DNA of 64,000 nt, from contig NZ_JALJWH010000001.1 in NCBI RefSeq assembly GCF_024168825.1, positions 1,426,001-1,490,000 of the forward strand, read 5' to 3'. The number at the start of each line of letters is the position of its first letter. The first letter of the stretch is position 1. The position numbers and the translations under genes were made by a program. The notes under the pieces were generated by a model, which worked only from the letters and a program-made list of their open reading frames with translations, did no database searches and was not told where the DNA came from. This document shows, one piece after another, positions 29,553 through 38,059 of this stretch. This stretch comes from Paenarthrobacter sp. A20. Lineage in GTDB: Bacteria; Actinomycetota; Actinomycetes; Actinomycetales; Micrococcaceae.

Positions 29553-30332
29553 ATGACGGAGCAGTACAAGAACATTGTGATGGAACGGCGGGGCCGGGTG
29601 GGCCTGGTGACCCTGAACCGGCCGGAGGCATTAAATGCGCTGAACACGGCGCTCATGACTGAACTCGTGGATGCTGTCACGGCCATGGACACCGATCCGG
29701 ACGTGGGCGCGGTGGTCATCACGGGCTCCGCCAAAGCGTTCGCTGCCGGGGCCGACATCAAGGAAATGTCTTCCAACAGTTACATGGACATGTACGCCGC
29801 AGACTGGTTCCGGCGGTGGGAGGACCTCACACGCCTGCGGATTCCTGTCATTGCTGCTGTCTCCGGTTTCGCCCTCGGCGGTGGCTGCGAACTGGCGATG
29901 ATGGCCGATTTCATTATTGCCGGAGACAACGCCAAGTTCGGCCAGCCCGAGATCAACCTCGGTGTAATTCCGGGGATGGGCGGCTCGCAGCGGCTCACCC
30001 GCGCCGTGGGCAAGGCCAAGGCGATGGACATGATCCTGACGGGCCGGTTCATGGATGCCGACGAGGCCGAACGCTCCGGCCTGGTCTCCAGGGTTGTTCC
30101 TGCCGCTGAGGTGATCGATGAAGCAGTCAAGGCTGCCGACGTCATCGCGTCCAAGTCCAAACCGGTCGCGATGGTGGCCAAGGAGGCCGTCAACGCTGCC
30201 TTCGAGACGGGCTTGGCCCAAGGGGTTGTCTTTGAACGGCGGGTGTTCCACTCACTCTTCGCCACTGAGGACCAGAAGGAAGGCATGGCCGCGTTTAGCG
30301 AGAAGCGCCAACCGGAGTTCAAACACCGCTAA
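29553..30332 (+). CDS. Enoyl-CoA hydratase
   Basis: 259 residues; hydrates trans-2-enoyl-CoA, here probably methacrylyl-CoA in valine catabolism. Seen: oxyanion hole [22 protein letters not shown] with the first catalytic Glu, and [15 protein letters not shown] with the second, so both acid/base glutamates are kept. GGAGAGGGAGAGC before ATG 29553 makes it a better start than ATG 29526, and it gives the standard family length. Last gene of the valine operon. Confidence 0.9.
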   Translation: MTEQYKNIVMERRGRVGLVTLNRPEALNALNTALMTELVDAVTAMDTDPDVGAVVITGSAKAFAAGADIKEMSSNSYMDMYAADWFRRWEDLTRLRIPVIAAVSGFALGGGCELAMMADFIIAGDNAKFGQPEINLGVIPGMGGSQRLTRAVGKAKAMDMILTGRFMDADEAERSGLVSRVVPAAEVIDEAVKAADVIASKSKPVAMVAKEAVNAAFETGLAQGVVFERRVFHSLFATEDQKEGMAAFSEKRQPEFKHR

Positions 30333-30405
30333 TTCGCAGGCGGGGCAGCCAGGGTTTTGGGCACTGCGCGGATAGACTCGGGGCACTTACAAATGGGGAG
30401 AGAAC

Positions 30406-30699
30406 ATGTCAACGGAGATCGTTCAGGCTAACCACACTGAAGCGTCCACCCAGCCGATCAACCGGCAGGCCCTCGTAGCCGCCGCGATGGCAGTAGTTGC
30501 CCTCGTGGGGCTGTTCTTCGCGGGTATGGCAGTCATCGCGGTCTTCGTCGTCGGGGCGGGCCATGTGGCCTTGAACCAGATACAACAGCGCGGTGAGCGC
30601 GGACGGGGCTTCGCCATTGCGGCTTTGGCTGTGGGCTACGGCATCGGTCTCCTGTCCTTGGGCTCGGCGCTGATCTTCGCGTTCACCTCGGCAGGCTGA
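30406..30699 (+). CDS. DUF4190-type small membrane protein
   Basis: 97 residues. A short polar N terminus is followed by two hydrophobic segments (about 26-52 and 67-93) joined by the basic loop QIQQRGERGRG, which matches the DUF4190 pattern of a two-helix hairpin. Function unknown. The start has GGGGAGAG upstream. Probably a single-gene unit. Confidence 0.7.
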   Translation: MSTEIVQANHTEASTQPINRQALVAAAMAVVALVGLFFAGMAVIAVFVVGAGHVALNQIQQRGERGRGFAIAALAVGYGIGLLSLGSALIFAFTSAG

Positions 30700-30810
30700 T
30701 CTTCACTTCGGCAGGTCAATAGGGTGCAGGTCACGGTCCTTCTTTCGTCACGTTCCGCCTGCTCGCGTGTCCTATCAATGGACACACGAACAGGCGACGA
30801 CGAGGGACCC

Positions 30811-30951
30811 ATGACCTGGCAATTTTGCGATAACGACGACTGCCCTAACAGCTGGCACTGGACGAACCTGGCGGGAACTCCGGAGGCCTGCCGAGGGTCC
30901 GCTGAACAGGAGAACCGTGCAAGGGTTGTCCCCTCATACTTCGCGGCGTAG
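30811..30951 (+). CDS. Possible 46-residue Trp/Cys-rich microprotein
   Basis: GAGGGA lies five bases before an ATG. The product MTWQFCDNDDCPNSWHWTN continues to a stop at 30949, and the CX4C and three tryptophans could form a metal or RNA-binding knot. No relative is recognised, and it may be a chance frame in front of the DHFR-like gene. Confidence 0.3.
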   Translation: MTWQFCDNDDCPNSWHWTNLAGTPEACRGSAEQENRARVVPSYFAA

Positions 30952-30988
30952 GCTCCTGCGGGCCATCACCGCGTTCGAGGAGTGAGTC

Positions 30989-31567
30989 ATGGGACAACTG
31001 ATCGTCCAGGATTTTGTCACCGCCGACGGATTCGCCGCCGACACCAACAATGAGTTCAAGGCCTATGAACTGCTGGAAGGTGGAACGGCTGAGTTCGACC
31101 GCGCCCAGCTCGAGTGGCTCGGCAGCGTTGAAGCCATGGTTCTGGGCGCCACCACGTACAGATACTTCGCCGAGTTCTGGCCTACGCCTGCATCGGAGGG
31201 CGAAATCATTGCACCGGCCCTCAATGGCCTGCGCCGCCACGTGTTTTCGCGCCAACTGAAGGAAGCCCCGTGGGGTGACTTCCCGCCGTCGACTATTGAA
31301 TCCGGCGACGCGATCGAAGCGATCCGCCGCATCAAGCGCGAGTCCGAAAAGGACATTGTCCTGTGGGGCAGCCTGTCCCTCGGCGGGACGTTCTTCGCGG
31401 CAGGCGAGGTGGACGCGGTCCGGTTGGTGGTCATGCCGGTGGGCCAAGGCGCCGGCCGCGGCGTCTTCCCCGCCGGACACGACCCCGCGCTGTTGAAGCT
31501 AGTGGACGTGAACAGCTACGACCAAGGCCTGGTGGAGCTCAGTTACACCCTGCGGAAGCAGAGCTAG
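30989..31567 (+). CDS. Dihydrofolate-reductase-fold (RibD C-terminal-like) protein
   Basis: 192 residues with the NADPH-binding fold of the RibD C-terminal/DHFR superfamily: N-terminal VQDFVTADGFAAD, VLGATTYRYFAEFW, ESEKDIVLWGSLSLGG and the closing VRLVVMPVGQGAGRGVF. Standalone members are annotated as dihydrofolate reductase family proteins but mostly lack proven activity. Its stop lies against the convergent tenA gene. Confidence 0.8.
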   Translation: MGQLIVQDFVTADGFAADTNNEFKAYELLEGGTAEFDRAQLEWLGSVEAMVLGATTYRYFAEFWPTPASEGEIIAPALNGLRRHVFSRQLKEAPWGDFPPSTIESGDAIEAIRRIKRESEKDIVLWGSLSLGGTFFAAGEVDAVRLVVMPVGQGAGRGVFPAGHDPALLKLVDVNSYDQGLVELSYTLRKQS

Positions 31568-32226
31568 CGGATAGCTGCGCTGACAAGCGCCGCGTCGAAG
31601 AACGCCCGCTCCAGCCGCACCGCTTCCGCGAAAGTACCGGTCACACGGTGCCGATCCTGCGGGGATGAAGGCTCGACGGCGTCGAACTCGTCGCGCAACC
31701 ACGTCACCCACGCGTTGTACTCAGGGTTGTTGTGGAGACGGATCCACTCGGCATGCTTGGGTTCGGCGGGCCAGCTGTCAGGATCGCCGGCGCGGGCCGC
31801 CCAGTCGCCGTAGAGCCACTCGGCAACCAGCAGGACTGCCAGGACATCCGGGTAGGAGCGGGTGGCGAGGGCGCTGCGCATGAGGGCATCGAAAGCGCGG
31901 GTGGCAGGTCCGAGGACTGGTGTTGTCCTGTCTGCTTCCGGTACGTCCAGTTCATTGAAGCAATCCTGGAAGAACGTGTTCTCGTCCGAAGCGAAGGCCC
32001 CGAGGACTCCAGCGAACACCAGCCGCGAAGGAAGGGATGGAGCCGACGCCACGGCCTGGCCCAGGAGGGCCGTGAACGCGTCGCAGAACTGGTAATCCTG
32101 CACGAGGTAGTGGCGCAGGTCCTCGTCCAGGAGGGACCCGTCCAGAAGTTGGTCCACGAACGGATGGTTGACGGCAGCGTCCCAATCTTCGGCGTACTGG
32201 TTCCTGAGTTCTTCGGCAAAGCCCAC
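31564..32226 (-). CDS. tenA: TenA-family thiaminase II-like protein, active-site Cys absent
   Basis: 220 residues, all helical. TenA hydrolyses aminopyrimidine breakdown products of thiamine for salvage. Seen: FVDQLLDGSLLDEDLRHYLVQDY near the N terminus and VLLVAEWLYGDWA in the core. In Bacillus TenA that core reads PCxWxY with the nucleophilic Cys; here the position is Ala. This is the TenA_E type, which uses a Glu and may prefer other pyrimidines. The Asp/Tyr substrate region is kept. No thiamine genes or riboswitch are adjacent. Confidence 0.85.
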   Translation of the reverse strand: MGFAEELRNQYAEDWDAAVNHPFVDQLLDGSLLDEDLRHYLVQDYQFCDAFTALLGQAVASAPSLPSRLVFAGVLGAFASDENTFFQDCFNELDVPEADRTTPVLGPATRAFDALMRSALATRSYPDVLAVLLVAEWLYGDWAARAGDPDSWPAEPKHAEWIRLHNNPEYNAWVTWLRDEFDAVEPSSPQDRHRVTGTFAEAVRLERAFFDAALVSAAIR

Positions 32227-32332
32227 GGTGTTTCCTCCTGAAGTGTCAGCATCGGAGCCTAGCAGCGTACTGGGTTTTGGCGGCGGGCGTTACGCTATGG
32301 TGCCGCTTCCCGCGCCAGCGTAGGCTCTGGCC

Positions 32333-33193
32333 ATGACGGAAACCCGCACGATCGTGGTTGGCTATGACGGATCCGAAGAAGCGAAGCGTGCCGTCCAATG
32401 GGCAGCCCGACACGCGGTCCGGCGGGACTGTTCCCTGCAGATTGTCCACTGTTCCCTGTGGGTCCTGCTGTCCCATAACAGGGGGCCGGTCCCCGGGGTG
32501 GCTGACAGCGGCCTCGAACGTGCGGCACAAAAAGTCCTGGAAGAGGGGTTGGCCCTCGCCCAGGAGACTGTTCCCGAGCTGACTGTCCACACCACCTTGT
32601 TGCATGGGATGCCCCGCGACCATCTTGCCCACGTTTCCGTCGGCGCGGAGATGCTGGTGCTGGGAAGCCGGGGCCTTGGCGGGTTCATGGGATTGCTGGT
32701 GGGATCCGTCAGCCTTGAATTGGCCGCAACCGCAGAATGTCCCGTGGCCGTGATCCGTGCGGATGACCACCCCTCCGGCCCCGTGTTGCTTGCCGTGGAT
32801 GACTCAGGATCACCGGCAGCACTCGACGATGCCTGCGTATTCGCTGCGGCAACGGGCGCGGACCTCATGATCGTCCATGTACTTCACGAACCTGCCGGCT
32901 ACCGCCTGCTGCGTGAACCTGTGGAAGCGTACCCGGACGCTGAAGCCTTGCTGGACTCCGTGCTGAGCCAGGCCCGCCACAAAGCACCCGGGATCACCGT
33001 GGCCGGAGAGTTGTTAGTGGATGCTTCCTTCTCCCGGGCGGTGGTCAAGGCCTCCCAAGGAGCACGCCTTACGGTGGTGGGGACCAAAGGGCACGGCGTC
33101 ATCAAGGGCACCATCGGCTCCACCGCCCACGCCGTACTCCACCATGCCCACAGTCCAGTGTTGGTGTCGCGCCGGAAGGCCGGGCCGGCGTAA
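32333..33193 (+). CDS. Universal stress protein with two UspA domains
   Basis: 286 residues in two tandem UspA domains (about 5-143 and 148-282). The first ends in the ATP-binding pattern GSRGLGGFMGLLVGSVS and the second in GTKGHGVIKGTIGSTAHAV, so both nucleotide loops look functional. Such tandem proteins in actinobacteria bind ATP and respond to stasis or hypoxia; the role here is not specified by context. Confidence 0.9.
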   Translation: MTETRTIVVGYDGSEEAKRAVQWAARHAVRRDCSLQIVHCSLWVLLSHNRGPVPGVADSGLERAAQKVLEEGLALAQETVPELTVHTTLLHGMPRDHLAHVSVGAEMLVLGSRGLGGFMGLLVGSVSLELAATAECPVAVIRADDHPSGPVLLAVDDSGSPAALDDACVFAAATGADLMIVHVLHEPAGYRLLREPVEAYPDAEALLDSVLSQARHKAPGITVAGELLVDASFSRAVVKASQGARLTVVGTKGHGVIKGTIGSTAHAVLHHAHSPVLVSRRKAGPA

Positions 33194-33211
33194 GCCGTTG
33201 GGGGCCCTCAA

Positions 33212-33222
33212 AGGGACTCCCT
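33212..33222. promoter_or_regulatory. Operator AGGGACTCCCT upstream of the MmyB-type regulator
   Basis: AGGGA-N-TCCCT inverted repeat 31 bases before the regulator start. The same 13-base string AAGGGACTCCCTC recurs before the MFS transporter (37971-37983), which points to control of both by this regulator. Confidence 0.6.
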
Positions 33223-33253
33223 CTGATGGCCAGACCGGCCCTATGGTGAAGTC

Positions 33254-34144
33254 ATGGACAATCGGGCAGAAGTACGCGAATTCCTGATCTCCCGGCGCGC
33301 CCAAGTGGCCCCCGAGCAGGTTGGATTGCCGGTCGGCTCCAATCGGCGCGTGAAGGGATTGCGTCGCAGCGAGGTGGCCACGCTGGCCGGGCTGAGTGTC
33401 GAGTACTACACCCGCCTGGAGCGCGGCGCCATCAGTGGCGCTTCGCCACAAGTACTCGAGAGCCTAGCCAGGGCGCTGAATATGGATGATGCCGAGCGCG
33501 CCCACCTCTTTGATCTGGCCCATGCAGCGAGTCCAGTTGCCCGACCGCCGCGACGCCGGAACTCGAAGTCCTATGTGCCCCACCAGAGCCTGCAGTGGGC
33601 GTTGGATGCTGTCACGGCAGGACCTGCGTTTGTCCGCAACGGCCGGATGGATCTGCTGGCCGTGAACCCGCTGGCCCGGGCGTTCTACAAGGACTCCTAC
33701 GACATGCCGGGCCAGCCACCCAACATCGCCCGCTTCACCTTCCTGGACGATCGCGCACATGAGTTCTATCCGGACTGGGATGCGTTTGCCGAGGCGACTG
33801 TCTCGATTCTCCGCACGGAGGCCGGACGCGACCCGCACAACAAGGAGCTCCACGATCTCATTGGTGAGCTCAGCACCCGCAGCGATGAGTTCCGCACCCG
33901 CTGGGGCGCACACAACGTCCGCCATCATGGCACCGGTTTCAAGACCTTCAAACACCCCATCGTTGGTGAAATGACACTCGCCTATGAGGGCCTGGAAATG
34001 GCCGCGGAACCTGGACTGACCCTCACGATCTATGCAGCCGAGCCTGGATCGCCGTCGGCCGAGCGCCTTCAGCTGCTGGCATCGTGGGCGGCCAGCGAAT
34101 ACGGTGTTCAGCCTGCTGCCGAAAGGACCGTCGCGGACAGCTGA
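33254..34144 (+). CDS. XRE/MmyB-type transcriptional regulator
   Basis: 296 residues. N-terminal helix-turn-helix (about 5-80) contains GLRRSEVATLAGLSVEYYTRLERG, diagnostic of the MmyB-like group. A C-terminal PAS-like ligand domain (about 100-285, WALDAVTAGPAFVRNGRMDLLAVNPLARAFY) binds small hydrophobic effectors in structural relatives. These proteins often control short-chain dehydrogenases or efflux pumps. The shared operator ties it to the MFS operon 3.7 kb away. Start supported by its distance from the operator; no strong ribosome site. Confidence 0.88.
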   Translation: MDNRAEVREFLISRRAQVAPEQVGLPVGSNRRVKGLRRSEVATLAGLSVEYYTRLERGAISGASPQVLESLARALNMDDAERAHLFDLAHAASPVARPPRRRNSKSYVPHQSLQWALDAVTAGPAFVRNGRMDLLAVNPLARAFYKDSYDMPGQPPNIARFTFLDDRAHEFYPDWDAFAEATVSILRTEAGRDPHNKELHDLIGELSTRSDEFRTRWGAHNVRHHGTGFKTFKHPIVGEMTLAYEGLEMAAEPGLTLTIYAAEPGSPSAERLQLLASWAASEYGVQPAAERTVADS

Positions 34145-34166
34145 CTGCCGGACGGCTGATGCGTCT

Positions 34167-34220
34167 TCAGCGGCTGACTTCTACACGGACTTCCTGGCCT
34201 TCGAAGCGTGCAAGCTCTTC
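34167..34220 (-). pseudogene. Relic 3' end of a second cyclophilin-like lipoprotein gene
   Basis: Read on the minus strand this gives FPEELARFEGQEVRVEVSR followed by a stop. It parallels TPERLAQFEGPDVRVEVSR and the stop of the intact gene at 36213. The 54 bases match 36213-36266 at 44 positions, with 18 of 18 identical at the stop end. Only the tail survives. It marks the left edge of the insert between the regulator and the MFS operon. Confidence 0.65.
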
Positions 34221-34229
34221 GGGGAAGTC

Positions 34230-34549
34230 TCCGAACGCGAAATGGAAAACGCCCTGACCAACCGGATTGCCGAAGGCCTCCGGGAACTTGGACCGGGCGC
34301 TCCGATCGACAACGACTTGGTCGATCTGCTCTTCCTCGCTACGTCGTCGTTGAACTGGAGACGGGCAAGTTCCAGCTCGACTTCCACGTCGCCCTTATAG
34401 AGGAAATGCTGCGACGCGAGAACCGCAACGAAACCATCGGCATTCTCATCTGCGGTACCCAGAACGATCGCAGCGCCTGGCACAGCCTCGGCCGCTCAAC
34501 CTCACCAATGGCAGTCGCAGCCTACGCCAACGACCATCGACAGACGTGA
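34230..34549 (+). pseudogene. Decayed YhcG/DUF1016-type PDDEXK nuclease
   Basis: Two frames carry pieces of one protein family. SEREMENALTNRIAEGLRELG, then NDLVDLLF, lie in the first. After a shift near 34335, RYVVVELETGKF, NETIGILICG and PMAVAAY lie in another frame and run to a stop at 34549. These follow the C-terminal nuclease core of YhcG proteins (LELG.GF, DLLF, VVIELK.G.F, IGLILC) in order, but the loop holding part of the active site is lost and the gene is under a third of normal length. Non-functional. Confidence 0.65.
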
Positions 34550-34716
34550 AGCGTGCCCGACCCAATGGTGGACCCGTCGTGGACGCCCTGGAATGGTCCA
34601 ACCCAACCACCGCCCTTAGAACTGAACGCACCACGGTCCGGTTAAAACGCCGATAAGCACTCTTTCGTCCGCTTGCCGATAGCTGGAGCTGTCGAAGAGC
34701 CTCGTTGAGGAGTGCG
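34550..34716. other. Short non-coding stretch after the nuclease relic
   Basis: No gene or repeat is visible; probably further decay product of the same insert. Confidence 0.3.
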
Positions 34717-35421
34717 CTACGCTTCACGCCAGTTGAGTTTGAGGATTTCGAATGCTTCGTTGATCGCCGCAGCGTCGTGGTGGATGTCAACCACTTGGGT
34801 CCGGCCAAGTTTGGGGCTGGTTGGGGGATCCCCGGGCCGCTCGAAGATTGCCCACAGCCGGAGCTCGTCGCCGTGGCGGGAGTTGAAGGTGACACCATCG
34901 ACAGTGGTTGTTTCGTATAGCCAGGCGGCGACGCCCTGAGTCAGTTGTCTCGGGCGGGCGTCTTTCAACGCCGCCGCGTCGAAATCGGCCAGTCCGAGAC
35001 TCAAGGCAGTAGCGATGAAGTTCGGATAGAGGGCGGCGATGGTTTGGGAGGCGGTGACGGCGCAGTAGTGCCCGGAGAGTTCGGCGCGGGTCGCTGCTCG
35101 TGGTTCCAGCCATTCACGTGGAACTTCTCCTGGCGGGATGGTCGGGTGCAGCACTTGGTCTTCATCGTCTTCGACGATTTCGTCCAGTTCCGCGGCGAGT
35201 CTGGCGTCGCGGCGGAAGCCGGCCAGGACTTCCAGGAGGCATGCCTTCAGGCTTGAGCCGGCGTAGACGGTGCGGAAGTTGCCGTGCAGGTCATCCCAGC
35301 GTCCCGGGAAACGGCCATCCGTTGCCCATTCCCAGCCGCTCCACGCCCAGGGCTCGGGGCGGAACCCGATGCGCCACACAGGGCCGGCCGCTGGGATGAT
35401 GGCTAGTTCGTTCTGTTCCAC
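34717..35421 (-). CDS. RES-domain toxin of a type II toxin-antitoxin pair
   Basis: 234 residues with a RES fold; characterised members deplete NAD by phosphorolysis or hydrolysis. Candidate active-site residues are Arg17 (VWRIGF), Tyr53 (VYAGSS), Glu64 and the Ser in TFNSRHGDELR near the C terminus, so the toxin looks intact. It starts 3 bases after the antitoxin stop, and order and spacing fit RES-Xre operons such as MbcTA. It lies within the insert that splits the regulator from the MFS operon. Confidence 0.85.
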   Translation of the reverse strand: MEQNELAIIPAAGPVWRIGFRPEPWAWSGWEWATDGRFPGRWDDLHGNFRTVYAGSSLKACLLEVLAGFRRDARLAAELDEIVEDDEDQVLHPTIPPGEVPREWLEPRAATRAELSGHYCAVTASQTIAALYPNFIATALSLGLADFDAAALKDARPRQLTQGVAAWLYETTTVDGVTFNSRHGDELRLWAIFERPGDPPTSPKLGRTQVVDIHHDAAAINEAFEILKLNWREA

Positions 35422-35424
35422 CCG

Positions 35425-35817
35425 TCAGCCGGCGGCCGCGAAGGCCCGGGCAGCTGCAAGGACCGATTGTGCGGCCTCGTCGATATGGCCTTCGCGCAAG
35501 AGCCTGGCCGGCGGCACATCGTCCAGCTGCGGGTTCATGCCCTGGAACCAAGCCTGGACCACGGCCCTGGAATCGCGCTCTGCCAGCAAGGCCGCGACAT
35601 GGTAGGCGTGCCGCAGCCGGGTCATGACCTCTGCGGAGGGTTTCCGTTCACCGTCTGCCCATTGGCGTACCGCACGGGTTTCCTTGACTGAGCCGATGTA
35701 GGCGACAAGTTTTGCGCCCAGGATGTCCCTGAGGTCGCGGACTAGCTCGGCCTCGGGCAGCCGAATGGAATCCTGATGGGCCTTCAGCCCTCCCCGGGCT
35801 CCTGCAACTGCTGTCAT
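35425..35817 (-). CDS. Xre/MbcA/ParS-type antitoxin
   Basis: 130 residues. N-terminal Xre-like helix-turn-helix (about 25-70, LGAKLVAYIGSVKETRAVRQWADGERKP) and a C-terminal toxin-binding domain with AWFQGMNPQLDDVPPARLLREG, the hallmark of this antitoxin family (NP.L...P..LL..G). It neutralises the RES protein and normally represses its own promoter. The upstream region has TGTCATGAATGACA (about 35828-35841), an imperfect palindrome that could be its operator. Confidence 0.85.
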   Translation of the reverse strand: MTAVAGARGGLKAHQDSIRLPEAELVRDLRDILGAKLVAYIGSVKETRAVRQWADGERKPSAEVMTRLRHAYHVAALLAERDSRAVVQAWFQGMNPQLDDVPPARLLREGHIDEAAQSVLAAARAFAAAG

Positions 35818-36212
35818 GTCTCCATGCTGTCATGAATGACACTTTGTTTCAACGGTTAGAACACACCATTGATCACACCCGAAATCTCACGCACGGAAAG
35901 CCGACAACCGTGTCTATGACATGTTGAAGCGCACTGTATGCCTTCGGCAGCGCGTGGCCAGCTCAAGGTTGGCAAGACTCTCTACGGGCACTTGGTGGCC
36001 TTCTACTTCCGATCCGAGTTTCGCCGCCTGCTCACGGACATCTTCGGTGCGGCGAAGTGCGAGGAGCTGCATGGCCTTTTCTTGCTCAGCCGCCGCTTCA
36101 AGGCCTCTTCCTGGGCTGGGTGCAAGTGCGACCTAGCGACCCCTCTCCGTGGTGACGGTCCGACTCGAGGCAAGTGGCGTCCGTGCCGACGTCGTGGATG
36201 TCGATGCCACGC
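35818..36212. other. 395-base region without a credible gene
   Basis: It holds the toxin-antitoxin promoter with a TGTCAT-AA-TGACA-like palindrome near 35830. Weak coding-like stretches occur on both strands around 35930-36140 (for example AAAEQEKAMQLLALRR on the minus strand), but none has a start, ribosome site or recognisable family. I read it as decayed accessory DNA. Confidence 0.4.
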
Positions 36213-36266
36213 TCAGCGGCTGACTTCTACCCGGACGTCCGGCCCCTCGAACTGCGCAAGCCGTTC
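36213..36266. repeat. Direct repeat (right copy) of 34167-34220
   Basis: The last 54 bases of the intact lipoprotein gene match 34167-34220 at 44 of 54 positions, in the same orientation. The pair brackets the roughly 2 kb insert with the nuclease relic and toxin-antitoxin genes. Confidence 0.65.
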
Positions 36267-36719
36267 CGGGGTGGCGGTGTAGCGCCCCAAATGGATGGTC
36301 TGGTCCGAAAATCCGATACCTGAGGCATCGTAGTAGAAACCAAGATTCCCCCAAGGGACGAAGTAGATCAGGTCGCCGTTTTCAGGGTCGGACCCGGGGG
36401 ATCCTTGGTGGTTGAGAGGTCTCGGCAGCTCAGCGATTTTCTCCCGGCCGGCGAACTCTTCCATAGTGAGCGTGAGCGGCAGCAGGCTCAAGAAGTCCCG
36501 GGTGGCCGGGTTGTCCTCACCGATGGTCACGTCAAGTGATGCCGAGCCGGTGCTGAAGCGGACCACGGTACCTACGACGCTGCCGGTGGCGGGAGTTGAT
36601 GTTTCGTCGGCCGGACTCGGTGCGGGTTCGCCGGAGGGCGTTGTGTTGCAGCTGGCCAGCGCCGCGGCCGCCGCAATGGTGATGGCGGGCAACAATCTTC
36701 CAGCGACGCTGCGCCTCAT
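36213..36719 (-). CDS. Cyclophilin-like-fold lipoprotein
   Basis: 168 residues. A lipoprotein signal (LLPAITIAAAAALASC, Cys at 24) and a Thr/Pro/Ser linker precede a cyclophilin-like domain: TMEEFAGREKIAELPRPL, GDLIYFVPWGNLGFYY, IHLGRY. This matches the bacterial cyclophilin-like family, which is often encoded with oxidoreductases or efflux pumps. Its ATG overlaps the MFS stop (ATGA), so the two are translationally coupled. Export by the same operon suggests a surface helper, but no activity is known. Confidence 0.8.
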   Translation of the reverse strand: MRRSVAGRLLPAITIAAAAALASCNTTPSGEPAPSPADETSTPATGSVVGTVVRFSTGSASLDVTIGEDNPATRDFLSLLPLTLTMEEFAGREKIAELPRPLNHQGSPGSDPENGDLIYFVPWGNLGFYYDASGIGFSDQTIHLGRYTATPERLAQFEGPDVRVEVSR

Positions 36720-37912
36720 GCCACGGCACCTTCCTTCCGATCCTTGAGCATCAGCACCGTGAGCGGCAGGAAGTAGAGCGCAGCTACTCCCGCACCCACC
36801 AGCACCGGACCGCTGGCTCCCAGCGCGGACTCCAGCGCGAAGCCGGCCATCCACGATCCCACGGCCGTGCCCAGATTGAACGCCGAAGTGCTGAGTGCCG
36901 AGGCCAGGGTTGGAGCTTGCCCGGCGTAGCGCACTGCCTTGCCGATCAATATTGGGTTCGTTGCCATGCCGAAGAGGCCCAGCAGGAAGATCAGGACCAC
37001 TGTCACCACGGCGTAGTGGGAGAACAGGAAGAGGGCTCCGAGAACCAGGAATGTCATGCCTGCTGAGATGAACAGGGCCGGGTAGGGGTGGTGTGCCCCG
37101 AAGTGGCCACCCAGGGTGGATCCGATGAACGCCCCGATGCCGTAGGCCATCAGCACCAGCGGAACCGCGGCTGCGGCAAGCCCAGTGTTCTCGGTGAGCA
37201 GCGGAGAGATGAAGGTGTAGGCGGCCAAGGAAGATCCGCACACCATCGCGCAGCCCGCCAGGACAAGCCAAACCCTCGAGTCCCGCATACTCGCCAGCTC
37301 AGCACGGACCGACGGGGTGGGTCCGGAAACAGGATCCGAGGCAACCAACCGGTACACGGTAACTGCACCCACCAGGGCCAGGCCAGCGAGTACCCAGAAC
37401 GGTCCCCGCCAGCCAATGACCTGACCGGCAAACGCCCCAAGGGGAACACCCACCACGTTGGCAAGCATCCCGCCGCCCAACACCACCCCTAGCGCCCGCG
37501 AGGCTGCCGCAGCGCCTGCCGCTTTGGCACCCACGACGGCGGCTACCGCCCAGAAAGCGCCCGTCGCCAAGGCCGTCAGGAAACGTGCGCCAAGAATGAG
37601 CGTGAAATCGGAGGTGAGCGCCACGATGACGTGACCAACAGAGAACACCACCAGCGCGAGGCTCAGCGTCAGCCGGCGTGGCAGCTTGAGGGTCAGGATG
37701 GACATCGTGGGAGTGCCCACGATCATGCCGACAGCAAACACCGTGATCATGAGTCCCGCACTTGCCACGGAGGTGCCCAGGTCGCTGGCGATCTCCGGCA
37801 GTATCCCCGCAACAATGAACTCGGTGGTTCCCATCAGGAACACACCCGCAGCCAGAACGTAGGTCACCAGGGGTAAACGCCGGGTCCTGGCGGTGGAAAT
37901 TGTAGTGGTCAT
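36716..37912 (-). CDS. MFS drug-efflux transporter (DHA1/AraJ-like)
   Basis: 398 residues, 12 hydrophobic segments. Motifs of the 12-helix drug/H+ antiporter group are visible: GTTEFIVAGILPEIASDLG at helix 1, PRRLTLSLALVVF after the helix 2-3 loop, RFLTALATGAFWAV in helix 4, and the helix 5 motif GVPLGAFAGQVIGWRGPFW. Likely exports a toxic compound or sugar. Two AGGGA-N-TCCC(T/G) operators precede it, one 30 bases from the start, like the one before the MmyB-type regulator. Confidence 0.88.
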   Translation of the reverse strand: MTTTISTARTRRLPLVTYVLAAGVFLMGTTEFIVAGILPEIASDLGTSVASAGLMITVFAVGMIVGTPTMSILTLKLPRRLTLSLALVVFSVGHVIVALTSDFTLILGARFLTALATGAFWAVAAVVGAKAAGAAAASRALGVVLGGGMLANVVGVPLGAFAGQVIGWRGPFWVLAGLALVGAVTVYRLVASDPVSGPTPSVRAELASMRDSRVWLVLAGCAMVCGSSLAAYTFISPLLTENTGLAAAAVPLVLMAYGIGAFIGSTLGGHFGAHHPYPALFISAGMTFLVLGALFLFSHYAVVTVVLIFLLGLFGMATNPILIGKAVRYAGQAPTLASALSTSAFNLGTAVGSWMAGFALESALGASGPVLVGAGVAALYFLPLTVLMLKDRKEGAVA

Positions 37913-37942
37913 GACTTCAGAACATCAGGTTCGCAGCGGGGG

Positions 37943-37982
37943 AGGGAGTCCCGCTTGAGGGAGGTCCTCCAAGGGACTCCCT
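37943..37982. promoter_or_regulatory. Tandem AGGGA-N-TCCC operators before the MFS gene
   Basis: AGGGAGTCCCG (37943-37953) and AGGGACTCCCT (37972-37982) are centred 29 bp apart. The first lies 30 bases from the MFS start, the same offset as the single site before the regulator gene at 33254. Confidence 0.6.
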
Positions 37983-38059
37983 CACCTCGCGGCCAGTGAA
38001 TGGGGCTCCCCTGTGATCGCTGGCCTTATATTGTCAGTGCCTGCTGCCAGAGTTAGGGC

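Noticed and set aside
35921..36282. Overlapping short frames between the antitoxin and the lipoprotein gene
   Set aside because: Several frames on both strands look weakly coding, but none has a start signal or known family, so I list the region as gene-free.
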